From NCBI GenBank assembly GCA_036245525.1, contig BTPG01000005.1, forward strand, positions 124,922,264-124,986,263: a stretch of 64,000 nt of DNA, read 5' to 3'. This DNA is from Semisulcospira habei (taxonomy: Eukaryota > Mollusca > Gastropoda > Semisulcospiridae). The notes beneath the pieces were generated by a model, which saw only the letters and a list, made by a program, of their open reading frames with translations, made no database searches and was not told the DNA's origin. Shown piece after piece: positions 13,395 through 24,069 of this stretch. The translations under genes and the position numbers were made by a program. The first letter of the stretch is position 1, and each line of letters begins with the position of its first letter.

Positions 13395-13607
13395 TTAACA
13401 CTTTCTCCCCCAGGACCGAAATCCCCAATTTTGAAGTTGCCCTCTGAAGGACTGTATTACAATTCTAGAGACAGATCGAGCATGATAGTTGAAGGGTGGT
13501 GCCAGAATAGCTTGGCGCCTATGGGCGCCAAGCAATTCCGGCACCACCCTTCAACTATCATGCTCGATCCTTCTCGCACTGTGGTGTGTCGGGGCTGAAT
13601 GGGTTAA
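13395..13607. mobile_element. H1 hairpin element, full length (213 bp)
   Basis: TTAA on both sides, with GGGGCTGAATGGGTTAA at the right end. The inner stem at about 13480-13568 pairs GATCGAGCATGATAGTTG with CAACTATCATGCTCGATC perfectly. Two substitutions (GAGC for GACC, GTTG for GTTC) are present in both arms but not in other H1 copies. The left TTAA (13395-13398) is shared with the right end of a neighbouring H2-type element (GGCAATGAGGGGGTTAA). Confidence 0.85.
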
Positions 13608-13785
13608 TTATACGAGTAAGTATACCCACCTACTCACCCTGCCGACATCTTTGCTGTCACCATAGGCTGAACTTCTGTAGATCTATTGTTGCCGTCTAGT
13701 GCCATCGCGTGCGACTTGACCTTAGGCTATTGGACGTGACCACAATAGGATGTCCTTACAAAATCCACCACAAAACACCTTCCAT

Positions 13786-13854
13786 CTGCAAGAGGCACAT
13801 ATCCGCACGCGCCTCTGCACAATGCGTGGGCTCAAAAGAATCAATGCCTCTTGC
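13786..13854. mobile_element. H2 hairpin element, decayed
   Basis: Left arm CTGCAAGAGGCACATATCC, right arm AAGAATCAATGCCTCTTGC; the centre is eroded. Confidence 0.65.
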
Positions 13855-14039
13855 TTGGTATACATAATGTATATGCCCCTGTGTTTTGGGGCGAGAGAAT
13901 GTTAGAATGGCCTTTCTTACCACACCAAGAGGTATACGTAAATCTTAGCTCCTGTCGCCCGCAGTGGCACATGAAGAACTACGCATCTTACCAAGTCAAT
14001 TTTAAGTCCCAGTGGGTCCTTGCTCCAAAGGACAACGTT

Positions 14040-14195
14040 AAACGTTTAGGGCTTAACGTCTTCTGTCCACCACGAAGGTGATTTCATAGACGGGGCACCG
14101 AAAAGAGGTCTGTACAAATGTTGACCCCAGCTGGGTTCGAACCTACGACCTTTCGGACGAGAGTCGACCGCTCTGCCACCGGCCGAGCCACCCAG
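14040..14195 (-). mobile_element. tRNA-derived SINE
   Basis: On the minus strand a tRNA-like head has A box TGGCAGAGCGGT (plus-strand 14167-14178) and B box GGTTCGAACCC (14133-14143), 23 bp apart. It continues into a short body with AGAAGACGTTAAGCCCTA near its 3' end, similar to the GGGACGTTAAGC found at LINE 3' ends here. The head resembles a tRNA closely enough that a decayed tRNA gene is the alternative, but the extra body favours a SINE. Confidence 0.6.
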
Positions 14196-14432
14196 CTCCC
14201 CATTGCTCCAAAGGAGGATCTAGGATGGTACTGATAAGTCCTCTCATACTAAACCCATTTACATCGGTGTCCTGGCTCTACAGAAGGATCTAGGCAGTTC
14301 CTGGAATGCCCTCTCTTACCTTTGACATCACAATCACTCCCTACCGTGACCAGACCTGTGTCCAACAAAATCATTGCAGAACACTACCCAGAAAACTCCG
14401 TCCTCCTGAGACACAAAGATATGAACGATCAT

Positions 14433-14505
14433 CTACGAGACATATATCCTCATGAGCCCCCGCATCTGCGGGGGCTCACGAGGATATATGCCGCCGGCCT
14501 CTTGC
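14433..14505. mobile_element. H2 hairpin element
   Basis: CATATATCCTCATGAGCC against GGCTCACGAGGATATATG around CCCGCATCTGCGGG. ATATATCC/GGATATAT is a private variant present in both arms. Confidence 0.75.
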
Positions 14506-14729
14506 ATTTCGGGCGTTCTTTGCCGGCTGAGCTCCGGCAGTGAAAACTACTACAATGCTCACTCCCTTCCTAGACTACTGTGTCCAAAAATCATCCCTTC
14601 CATCAATTTACGAGGGTTAACGCGGCGTGAGGGATAATCTATCTCCGTTTGACAAGACTTTTCAAAATCATATTCAGCTTGCCCGACACCGCAACGCCCC
14701 CTATGCAGCAAAGTGGAAGAAGCTCGCTA

Positions 14730-14756
14730 AAAGGGGGGGGGGGGGGGGGGGGGGAG
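14730..14756. repeat. G-run
   Basis: Roughly 24 consecutive G. Similar long G or C runs occur at 18246-18263, 18857-18878, 19312-19345, 24390-24412, 43361-43382, 44207-44220 and 45087-45104. They may carry length errors. Confidence 0.9.
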
Positions 14757-14933
14757 GGGCAACTCTACGTGACCCTGGGGTCAGGGGAGGTAAGTCCGAT
14801 ATGGCTCATAGTCGCCGGCGGCCGCTGTCTGGGTGCGGCTGATTGACATTTGTAAGCATGGTAATGTATTGATGAGGTAGAGAATATTCTCCGGGCACCA
14901 ACCTTACCAGATTTGAGAGCGGGTCTCTGGTCT

Positions 14934-14975
14934 TTAACCCTTTGCGTGCCAAAACCCAAACACGCAAAGGGTTAA
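14934..14975. mobile_element. Minimal TTAA palindrome (42 bp)
   Basis: TTAACCCTTTGCGTG, a 12-bp spacer, then CACGCAAAGGGTTAA. It consists of only the two ends of a TTAACCCTTTG-type element joined back to back, apparently an extreme internal deletion of the type represented at 41747-42559. Confidence 0.65.
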
Positions 14976-15039
14976 CTGTTCATGCGTACGGGCTCTGAGC
15001 CTTTGTGGGGACTGATATTGCGCTATAGAAGAGTTGTAT

Positions 15040-15040
<1 letters not shown>

Positions 15041-15116
<76 letters not shown>
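15041..15116. repeat. (TAA)n meeting (TTA)n
   Basis: The trinucleotide array switches strand sense in the middle (ATAATAATATTATTATTA). The left half follows TGATATTGCGCTATAGAA, a LINE/SINE-like 3' end on +, so two oppositely oriented retroelement tails may meet here. Confidence 0.75.
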
Positions 15117-15117
<1 letters not shown>

Positions 15118-15191
15118 ACTTAGTTTCAAAAGGTGTTTTTGGTGCGAAGTTGGGCGATTTTTATTTTGTACCTTTTCTCAACGCGATCTAG

Positions 15192-15260
15192 CTGCAAGAG
15201 ACATAGGTCCTCATGAGCCCCCGCAGTCACGGAGGCTCTTGAGGATCTATGCCTCTTGCT
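15192..15260. mobile_element. H2 hairpin element
   Basis: CTGCAAGAGACATAGGTCC against GAGGATCTATGCCTCTTGC. The right flank (GGGGCTCTTTGGCGTTGAA, later GTTGGCAATGAAAGG) matches the flank pattern of other H2 copies. Confidence 0.75.
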
Positions 15261-15382
15261 GACACTTCTTGGCAGTCATGTTCTTTGGGCAGCGGGGCTC
15301 TTTGGCGTTGAATTAAGATAGAGTTTAAAAATATACTGCGTCAGTTGGCAATGAAAGGCTTGCCATCAGCGCGTGGGTTTTC

Positions 15383-15468
<86 letters not shown>

Positions 15469-16347
15469 ATTTATATAGCGCTTAATCTTAATCAAAAGCT
15501 CTAAGCGCTTTACAATCTGTACACAAAAATAAAAATACAATGACATATGCACATAACAAACAAAACACAATACCCGAACATAACACTTTTACAATGAACT
15601 AAACAAAAATGCATACATAATTATTTATGTTCTAATTAACATTCAGTCTAAACAAGGAGGATTACTGAACTACAACTAAGGCATCAAACACTGGCAGTGA
15701 CTGAGGTGAGTTTTCAACGACCTCGAAGTCAGAGACATACTCACTGTCTCTGACCTCAAGAGGTAGTGTATTCCATAACACTGGGGCTTGATAAACAAAA
15801 GTGCGCTGACCAAATGTTTTAGTTTGGACAGAAGGTACACACAACTTCCGTTTATCAGAAGAGGAGCGGAGCTCACGAGAGGGTGTATACGTGTGCAGCA
15901 AAGAGGACAAGTATGCTGGGCTGGTGCCTGAAAGGCAGTTAAAACAGAATGACATAACTTTGTATTGAATACGTGAGGACACAGGTAGCCAGTGAAGGGA
16001 CTTCAAGATGGGTGTGACATGCTCAGTCTTACGAACTCTCACAACAAGCCGGGCTGCATTGTTCTGAATCTTTTGGAGGCGATCGATGAGATACTGAGGG
16101 CAGCCCAAAGCAAAGAGTTACAATAATCTAGCTTGGACAGCACAAATGCACAAACTAGTGTTTTAGTGGCTTCCACGGTGAGCAGGTGACGAACTGAACT
16201 AATGCGACGAAGTTCCAGATAAGCTGATCTACACACTGCACTGACATGCTGTGACATAGATAACTCGCTGTCAAGTGTAACACCCACCATATTGAAACGA
16301 GCACAAAGACGGCCGAGTTGCTAGGAGATTTTGCGGACAGTTTGATT
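15383..16347 (-). mobile_element. 5'-truncated CR1/L2-type LINE with (AAT)n tail
   Basis: On the minus strand a partial reverse-transcriptase C-terminus is followed by a 3' region with TTGTAAAGCGCTTAGAGC and ATATAAATACTC and then a trinucleotide tail (plus-strand 15383-15464). Ending in a simple-repeat tail and lacking the 5' part is the usual form of a truncated LINE copy. Its upstream edge abuts the palindrome at 16348. Flanking duplication was not resolved. Confidence 0.75.
15662..16290 (-). pseudogene. LINE reverse transcriptase C-terminus (broken)
   Basis: Two overlapping minus-strand frames (16290 to 16039 and 16108 to 15662) read consecutively as the end of a CR1/L2-type RT protein. 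Recognisable family motifs are KLDYCNSLL, QNNAARLV, LHWLPV and LWNTLP. A frameshift near 16,060-16,100 separates them. The endonuclease and the catalytic RT core are missing. Non-functional. Confidence 0.75.
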
Positions 16348-16490
16348 TTGTACACAAACCAAGGGGAATCACTCAGCGCTGGACAGGCAAACAGTTAGAT
16401 CCCCTGCCCCCGCCTATCAGGATAGGCGGGGGCGGGGATATAACTGTTTGTCTGTCCAGCGCTGAGTTATTCCCCTTGGTTTGTGTACAA
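16348..16490. mobile_element. 143-bp palindrome
   Basis: Left arm starts TTGTACACAAACCAAGGGG and continues CAGCGCTGGACAGGCAAACA; the right arm mirrors it and ends CCCCTTGGTTTGTGTACAA. The centre is CCCGCCTATCAGGATAGGCG. Pairing is nearly perfect over roughly 65 bp per arm. No relation to the TTAA families is seen. It sits at the upstream edge of the LINE fragment. Likely a MITE-like element or a recent inverted duplication. Confidence 0.7.
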
Positions 16491-16594
16491 TTCTTCCAGC
16501 GCTAGTCTCACCTATCTGGTTTGTGAGTTTGATTATGGCAGTATTGGATCATTTCTGCGTGTGCTGGTCTGTGATTTTGGATCTTAAGGCACAT

Positions 16595-16845
16595 GGCTCG
16601 CACACATGTACGCATGCACGCACACACACACACGCTCACACACACACGCACACGCACACACGCACGAACGCATGCACACACGCACACGGCTCACACGCAC
16701 GCACACACGCGCGCACATGCACACACGAACACGGCTCAAACGCAGGCACTCACACAAACGCACACACGACACGCACACGGCACACACGCACACGCACTCA
16801 CGCCCGCCCGCACGCAAGCACGCACGCACACACACTAACAGATGC
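16595..16845. repeat. Imperfect CA/CG-rich low-complexity tract
   Basis: ACACGC-type repeats with GGCTCACACGC sub-repeats. H/T-rich and V/C-rich frames across it are artefacts. Confidence 0.9.
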
Positions 16846-16899
16846 ACGCAGAAGATTCACTACCAGCACTAGAGCTTTTTTTTATTTTGTAGAAAGAGT

Positions 16900-17228
16900 A
16901 CTTACTTACTTACGCCTGTCACCCCTACCCGGGTATAGGCCGTCGACGAGAGACCTCCAGCAACTCCTGTCCTGTCCTCCAGGAAAGGAATTACTGTTAG
17001 TCTTTTCGTCGGCGTTTTTGTAGCTATTTCCTTTTTTGCAGGGTGGGGAAGCTACCCCCACGCCCAACCCCCTTACTAGGAGGACCAGGGGTTTTCTGTC
17101 GGGGTCACCTTCCCTTAGACCATGTTGGTTCACGGCACCTTATTTCATTCGGTGCACCCCTCTCACGAGGGACCCCCTATCCACCACCCAGGGGACGCGC
17201 CTCAACGCCGTATGGTCCCAGCGCGAGG
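16900..17228 (-). mobile_element. Internally deleted RTE derivative (329 bp) with TSD
   Basis: On the minus strand it contains about 250 bp of the 5' untranslated region of the RTE family at 20593-24058 and 47376-51070, fused near 16970-16982 to the last roughly 75 bp of the same family including its (TAAG)n tail. The whole coding region is missing. It is flanked by a perfect 13-bp duplication, TTGTAGAAAGAGT, at 16887-16899 and 17229-17241. The deleted form therefore seems to have retrotransposed as a unit, a non-autonomous SINE-like passenger of the RTE family. Confidence 0.88.
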
Positions 17229-17241
17229 TTGTAGAAAGAGT

Positions 17242-17793
17242 GACACTACCAAAAAGCACAAAAAATAAAAAAATATATCATACCCAATGTCGGCCCGATG
17301 GCCTTTTACGCAGTGGGATAGTTTATTTTACATGCTGAAACTGTGACAAAGTGGGATTAGCCGGACAATAAATTATTGTGAAGCCAGGGACTTCTGGAAG
17401 CTTTTGCTTAGCGTTGCGGGATGATTAAAAAAGGCCACTAAATCTAGTGCAGATTTGATTTGATCTTGATTCATGTAGAGATAAGCTTTGCAAACTTGTG
17501 CATTCCCCTGTCCCGGACCGGAAGAAAAGGCAACTGCTAAGCGTGTCAACCTCTAGGAGATTACCAGGAAAGAAAGGAACCCGCTTTGGAAACAAACAAA
17601 ACAAAACACCCCCCCCCCCACACACACACACACACGACAAAACAGTATACTTCCCAAGTATCAAAATAATATGGTCTTGGCTACCCGTTGACAGGCCCCG
17701 CACCACTAACGCGATCTCATAGTTGTGTCAGCGTGATTGGAGTACCTTGAGTTGTATTACGTTTTTAGCGTTCAAGTTTATTTCAGGTTCTAA

Positions 17794-17878
<85 letters not shown>

Positions 17879-18178
17879 TGCGTGAGTCTTTAGATCAGCC
17901 TTTTGATGTACATGTTTTGCCTTTCCGTTTTAAGTGGCTTTTATATATTTCGAGCGCGTGTGTGTATGTGTACAAGGATTTTATGTCCATCCACCATCCA
18001 CATAATCATTAAGCGACACCACCAAAATTAATAAATACATATGCTGAATGGGTTAAAATCCATGAAATCTGAGTGATATGGGACAGCTCTGATGTTTGCA
18101 CGATGACGAAGTGCCTCAAATTTGCAGGATTTTTCAGCCGACAAGTTTATGAACAAGCCCCGCTTTTCTCATCGACTT
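17242..18178. other. Non-coding interval with (TG)n array
   Basis: A pure TG array lies at 17795-17878. A right-end-like GCTGAATGGGTTAA occurs at about 18043-18056 without a visible partner. No gene is seen. Confidence 0.6.
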
Positions 18179-20173
18179 CCAAGTGCAAGTGCAAATTTGG
18201 ATGGGATGGGGACTTCCAGCTCTCGCTGATTTCGTCCGGGGTGGGGGGTGGGGGGGGGGGGGACGGGGGTCTATATTTGGCTGTCCGTCGCTGATGTTCG
18301 CGCATCACTTTTCAACCCTTCGTCATGGCTGCCCGCGCCGCAGGAGGCCGGGTCGTTGAGGGAAGAGCCTGGAGTCCCATGAAGGTCCGGGTTCCCGTCT
18401 TGTTGGTCGGTGGCGTGGGGTCCCTTTTTTTCCTTTCGGTAGTCACAGTCCAAGGCCCGGTTTTTTTTTTGGCCTCACCCTCTCTTTCCCATATGGTTGT
18501 TTGAGGGAGGTTGATTCTTACTAACCCCCCCTGTATATGTATTTGTTTTTTGCTGGAGGGGGGTGCTGTACCCTCTATTGCCCAGGGAGTGCATGGACGA
18601 AGGATGTTAAACCTTCCTGGGTACCCTATTTATTTTGATGGGTGGTGACCGTACGCAGGCGAGCGGGGAGTCACGCGGTGTCGGAGTGCCAACTAGGGTA
18701 CCTCGCCCCCCTGGGATGTCTAACCCCCCCCCACTCCCTATCCCGCAGAGTGGACCTTCCAGGAGTGTCCTCCCTGCGACCCAATACGGAAATGGTGGAC
18801 CCCGGAGCCGGCCGCCGGCCCCCGGCCCCCGGGCGCGTCCCACCGAAAGGTTCGGTGGGGGGGGGGGGGGGGGGGGGCTTTAGGTGCCCGGCGCCGGCCA
18901 CCGGGACCCTCTCACCGCTAGGAGGGGGGCAATTGGTCAAAAAGCCTCCCGATAGAGACCTATGGGACATTCCCTCGAAATCCTGGGAGGGCTATCTTAA
19001 CGTACCGGGGCGGAAATATAAAGGAAAGTAAAGTGAACAGACAAAAATCCAGGGAAAGGCGATTGCAATCAGTCGTTGAAAGTCGTAATCAACGGCACAT
19101 TGGAGCGCCTGAATGATCAGGTCAGGTGTACTCCATAGGCAAGATTCGTCCCCATAACCCCGTCGGGCGCCATATCACTCGGCCGGGACGTAACGGAAAT
19201 CAACAGCAAACAAACTAAAAAAAAGATGATGTGATGGGAGGTTCCTAGGCACCTTCCCCCCCCCCCACGCCCGAACGGACCCACCGGACCCGGCGGTGGC
19301 CTCCGCCGGATCGGCCCCCCCCCCCCGCGGGGGGGGGGGGGGGGGAGAGGGGGCGGCAAGGACCGGGTGATTGGTGATGATGAGGATGATGTGATCTCTC
19401 TTTATTAACCATGGGGAGGTGGGGCGGGTGCGGGTCCATGAGGTGGAGTGGCGATGAGGGTGACCTGTGTTTGCTGTTCGGCCCTGACGGGCCCACGGCA
19501 ACACTTCGCGAGTGGATAATTAGAGAATAAGTGGGGAGGGGCCGGTGGGGGGCGGGGTCCGCCACCGTATGACTCTAGGTAGGTATTATCCTGCGCATAA
19601 GCCACCACCCATTAACTATGTTTATAAGGAGTGCATTGGCGATGGATGCTAAACCTCCTTTATTTGGGCCTATTTTATTTAAGTGTCTGGCCCCCTTCGT
19701 TCAGGCTGGGCTCCAGCCGCCCGGATTTGCCTGCTCTCTGGTTGCCCCCCCCCCCACCCCCCCCACCTGTGTTCCTCCCCGGGTCCTATCTGGTCGGCCC
19801 CGGGTGGCCCAGCGGGGGACCGGGACGCTTCGGGGCGCTCCGATCCCGGCCTGCCGTGGTAGTGCCGACCATGGTTCGGTCACCGCGGAGCTCCCCGTGT
19901 CTCCACCCCCTCCGGGTAGGGTTGGTAGTAGAGTGCCGTATATCCCCGGTCCTGGGGGACTCCCGGCCCGGGAAGGCTTCAGGCGCCCCCGTGGGCTCCT
20001 TTATATTTTAACCCCCCCAAAAAAACAACAACAACAACAAACAAACAAACAAACAAAAACAAAAAAAAACAAAAACAAACAAACAAAATCAACAAAAAAC
20101 AAACAAACAAACAAAACAACAATAAAAAAACACCACAGGTTGGGGGGGGGGGGGGGATGTGGATGAGATGACT
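18179..20173 (-). mobile_element. GC-rich repeat, copy 1 (probable LINE 3' UTR)
   Basis: Similar by eye to 43318-44975 over most of its length: both carry GCTGATTTCGTCC, GTCGGAGTGCC, GTGCATGGACGAAGGAT and ACTTCGCGAGTGGATA. On the minus strand it contains AATAAAGAGAGAT-type poly(A)-signal-like modules, and the paralogue lies directly downstream of an I-type LINE ORF on the minus strand, so I infer a 5'-truncated LINE 3' UTR. ATCGACTT occurs at 18171-18178 and 20174-20181 and may be a short target duplication. Near 20024-20140 there is a CAAA-rich stretch. The GC-rich frames are not convincing genes. Confidence 0.55.
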
Positions 20174-20181
20174 ATCGACTT

Positions 20182-20581
20182 TTTGGACACGTCGTCAATA
20201 CTAAAATTGAGGCACCTCCAGATTTTACTGGTCTCACTCCTAGCACAGCGAGTAATGCATCCCTAAAGCTGTATGTGTGGTTTCTGCGGAAAAAAGACAA
20301 AAGAATTTCACAAAGCAGCTAACTTGGTAAATTGTCCTGAAATTACTTTTAAAATTAAAAGAAAAGCTTCGTGAAAAAGCCAGACATTAAAAACTTACTG
20401 ATCAGCATACCTCTAAACCATCGAGAATAATAAAGGGGAGATACGCATAATATCGTCTCACCACAAAAGGCACAATAAATACCCCGCTAATAAATAACGT
20501 TATCGCGCTAAAATTGTACTGTCAACTCAACCAAAGTTGATTTTTTGGGGGACATATTTCGACCACAATTTGTGGTCGACC
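20182..20581. other. Non-coding interval
   Basis: Contains no recognised gene. The end (TTCGACCACAATTTGTGGTC at about 20559) is a short palindrome immediately before the RTE insertion site. Confidence 0.4.
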
Positions 20582-20871
20582 AAACACTTTTTCCTCGCGC
20601 TGGGACCATATGGCGTTGAGGCGCGTCCCCTGGGTGGTGGATAGGGGGTCCCTCGTGAGAGGGGTGCACCGAATGAAATAAGGTGCCGTGAACCAACACG
20701 GTCTAAGGAAAGGTGACCCCGACAGAAAACCCCTGGTCCTCCTAGTAAGGGGGTTGGGCGTGGGGGTAGCTTCCCCACCCTGCAAAAAAGGAAATAGCTA
20801 CAAAAACGCCGACGAAAAGACTAACAGTAATTCCTTTCCTGGAGGAGGAAGGTTCTTCTACCAGAAGACTT

Positions 20872-23800
20872 ATGACGTCCTGTGGTGAAAGCCGGAAGTC
20901 TTCGGAAGCCACAGGACCGAGCCGCCTCTCTCTATCCAGGGATACAACCATGGGCACATGGAACGTCAAGACCATGTACCAGAGCGGCAAGGCCGCCCAG
21001 ATAGCAGCGGAAATGCAAAAGTACAACCTTTCCCTGCTAGGTATCAGTGAAGCCAGATGGACGCAGTCTGGCCAGAAAAGGCTGTTAAGTGGGGAGATGA
21101 TTCTGTATTCAGGTCATGAAGAGGAGAATGCCCCCCATACAGAAGGCGTAGCATTCATGCTGTCACCAGTGGCACAGAGAGCGCTGATGGGCTGGGAACC
21201 TCTTGGGCCAAGAATCATCACAGCAGCCCTTTAGAACCAAGAAAAAGCTCAAGCTGAACGTCATCCAGTGTTATGCGCCCACTAATGACAGGGACGAGGA
21301 AGAGAGACAAGAGTTCTACGACCGACTCCAGAGTGCCTTGGACAAATGTGCGGAGCGAGACATCACCATCGTCATGGGCGATTTTAATGCCAAAATAGGG
21401 GAAATTCCTTCTGCATTCCTTCTGCATCTGAAGATAAGTAGCAAATAATGTCTCTGTTTGTTTGTCTATTTTGACAAAGGGTATTTACCCGAAATATTAA
21501 TAAATTGTGTTGTACCGTTTTTTCTAAGCGTGTTTCTTTCTCCGTTGGGTACTTCTTTTCAAAATAGGGGAGGACAACACCGGATACGAAGAGGTGATGG
21601 GGAGACAGGGACTAGGCTCGGAGATGAGTGAGAACGGGGAGAGGTTTGTAGACTTTTGTGCTCTAAACCGACTTGTCATTGGAGGCAGCATCTTCCCACA
21701 CAGAAGGATACACAAAGCAACTTGGGTCTCACCTGACCATACAACAGAGAACCAAATAGACCATAGCTGCATTAGCAAGAAATTTAGAAGATCCCTTCAA
21801 GATGTTCGAGTGAGGAGGGGAGCAGATGTCGCCTCCGACCACCATCTGCTTACCTTAAGAATGAAGCTCAAGCTAAAGAAAAGCCACACAGAGACAACAA
21901 GAAGACAGCGCTATAATGTAGGCCTCCTGAGAGAAACTGGAGTTAGAGAAGAGTTCAAACTGGTGCTGTCCAACCGGTTTCAAGCGCTACAGGAGCTAGT
22001 AAATGAAGAGGAGGCGGTCACCACAGAGCAGCAGTGGAAGGCAGTTAGAGAGGCGCTGAACTCAACCTGCAAAGACACTGTAGGGTTCAGGAAACACCAT
22101 CACAAGGACTGGCTGTCGGCACAGACCTTGAAGAAGATAGAAGTGAGGAAGCAGAAGAAAGCAGTTGTCAACAACAGTCGCACGAGAGCAGCCAAAGTAA
22201 GGGCACAGGGGGAATACTCAGAAGCCAACCGCGAGGTGAAGAGGAGTATCAGGGCAGACAAGAGGGCCTACACAGACAGCCTGGCAGCAGAGGCAGAAAA
22301 GGCAGCAGGCAGCGGCAATATGAAACAGCTCTACGACATTACCAGAAGATTGTCAGGCAAGTATGGCCATACAGAAAGACCAGTAAAAGACAAAGAAGGC
22401 AAGCCTATTGCAGACAGAGCAGATCAACTCGACAGATGGGCCGAGTATTTTGAAGAGTTACTGAACAGACCTAGCCCACCCGACCTCCCAGACATCCAGC
22501 CGGCAGAGACCGACCTACCCATCAGCTGTGACAGACCCAGCCGGGAAGAGATCAGAAGAGCAGTGTCATTTTTGAAGAATGGCAAAGCAGCAGGCCCAGA
22601 TGGCATCCCAGCGGAGTCTCTGAAAGCAGACCTAGAGACAACAGTGGAGATGCTGTACCCACTGTTTGGAAAGATCTGGGAAGAGGAGGTGATGCCGGCT
22701 GACTGGAAGGAGGGGTACCTAATCAAGCTTCCCAAGAAAGGCGACCTCAGCAAGTGTTCCAACTACAGAGGAATCACCTTGCTGTCAGTACCAGGAAAGG
22801 TCTTCAACAGGATCATCCTGGAGAGAATGAAGAGCTCTGTTGACCCCCAGCTGAGAGACCAGCAAGCAGGATTCAGGAAGAACCGATCATGTACAGACCA
22901 GATCGCCACTCTCCGCATCATCGTGGAACAGTCTCTGGAGTGGAGCTCCCCGCTGTACGTCAACTTTGTGGATTATGAGAAAGCATTTGACAGTGTGGAC
23001 CGAGAGACTCTGTGGAAACTCCTACGACACTACGGTGTACCCACAAAGCTCGTCCGCCTGATCAAGAGCAGCTACGATGGCATGACATGTCGCGTGATCC
23101 ACGAAGGGCAGTTCACCAGGGAGCTCCAGGTCAGAACTGGTGTCAGGCAGGGGTGTCTGCTGTCTCCGTTCCTCTTCCTACTGGCCATAGACTGGGTCAT
23201 GAAGATGACCACAGAGCACTGACGAAGTGGAATACAGTGGACACTGTGGACACAGCTTGACGACCTCGATTTTGCAGACGACTTGGCATTACTGTCCCAC
23301 ACTCATCAACAAATGCAGGACAAGACCACGAGGCTTGCTGATATCTCGTCCCAAGTGGGCCTCACCATTCACAAACAGAAAACAAAGACAATGAGGCTGA
23401 ACGCAACCAGGGAGGAACCAGACTTGCTTGCTGGCACCCCGTTGGAGGAGGTGGAGTCCTTCACCTATCTCGGGAGCATCATAGACAAAAAAGGCGGCAC
23501 TGATGCAGATGTCAGAGCACGAATCGGTAAAGCCAGAGCAGCCTTTCTCCAGTTGAAAAAAGTGTGGAGTTCCAGAGAGCTGTCACAATACACCAAAGTC
23601 CGGATTTTCAACTCCAATGTAAAAGCAGTTCTCCTATATGGAGCAGAGACTTGGAGATTGACAAAAACCACAGTCAACAGAGTACAGACCTTCATGAACA
23701 GTTGCCTTAGAAGAATTTTGAAAATCCACTGGCCAGAGAAGATCAGCAACGTCAGACTCTGGGAGAGAACAGAGCAGATAACAGCAGAGAATAAAACTGG

Positions 23801-24056
23801 GCGAAGAAGATGGGGATGGATCGGTCACAGTCTGAGAAAGCCAGCTTCCAGTATCACTAGGCAGGCATTGTCATGGAACCCCCAGGGAAAGAGGAAAAGA
23901 GGTAGGCCGAGAAACTCCTGGCGTCGAGACCTCCAAGCAGACATCAAGAGACTGGGAACCACCTGGAGTAGAATCGAAGGAGAAGCACAGGACAGGAGTT
24001 GCTGGAGGTCTCTCGTCGACGGCCTATACCCGGGTAGGGGTGACAGGCGTAAGTAA
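20872..24056 (+). pseudogene. RTE endonuclease-reverse transcriptase (broken)
   Basis: The N-terminal part is an apurinic-type endonuclease (MGTWNVKTMY, SEARWTQSGQ, CYAPTND, MGDFNAKIGE, then SDHHLL). The C-terminal part is an RT (GKAAGPDGIPAE, NYRGITLLSVPGKVFNRI, QQAGFRKNRSCTDQ, FVDYEKAFDSVDR, GVRQGCLLSPFLF, FADDLALLSH). It ends GDRRK. Three lesions are visible against copy D: an extra base near 21230 shifting the frame, the insertion at 21402-21559, and a CGA-to-TGA stop at about 23220 just before the FADD motif. It would have acted as the single protein that nicks target DNA and reverse-transcribes the element RNA. This copy is inactive. Confidence 0.9.
21402..21559. mobile_element. 158-bp insertion inside RTE copy A, with TSD
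   Basis: The endonuclease coding sequence is interrupted after CAAAATAGGGG (21391-21401), which is repeated exactly at 21560-21570. The insert contains GGGTATTTACCCGAAATATT, AATAAATTGTGTTG and CTAAGCGTGTTTCTTTC, motifs also found near 8134-8212 and 42885-42975. An 11-bp duplication indicates a retro-insertion, probably a short LINE/SINE tail. Orientation is uncertain. Confidence 0.8.
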
Positions 24057-24069
24057 GTAAACACTTTTT

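Larger units (their letters stand above)
20593..24058 (+). mobile_element. RTE-type LINE, nearly full length (copy A)
   Basis: Complete-looking element: 5' UTR from 20593, one long endonuclease-plus-reverse-transcriptase frame (broken), very short 3' end and a (TAAG)n tail. It is flanked by a perfect 11-bp duplication, AAACACTTTTT, at 20582-20592 and 24059-24069. One EN-RT frame, almost no 3' UTR and a short simple tail fit the RTE clade. It carries a 158-bp insertion at 21402-21559. The copy at 47376-51070 is very similar. Confidence 0.9.

Noticed and set aside
14110..14195. Possible tRNA gene on the minus strand
   Set aside because: A and B boxes are good, but the sequence runs on into a SINE-like body with a GACGTTAAGCCC end, and I could not fold a convincing acceptor stem with matched ends by eye.
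18602..20166. Pro/Gly/Arg-rich frames in GC-rich DNA (also 43715-45068)
   Set aside because: Both strands and several frames are equally open because of GC content. The two paralogous copies do not conserve one frame, and no domain is visible.
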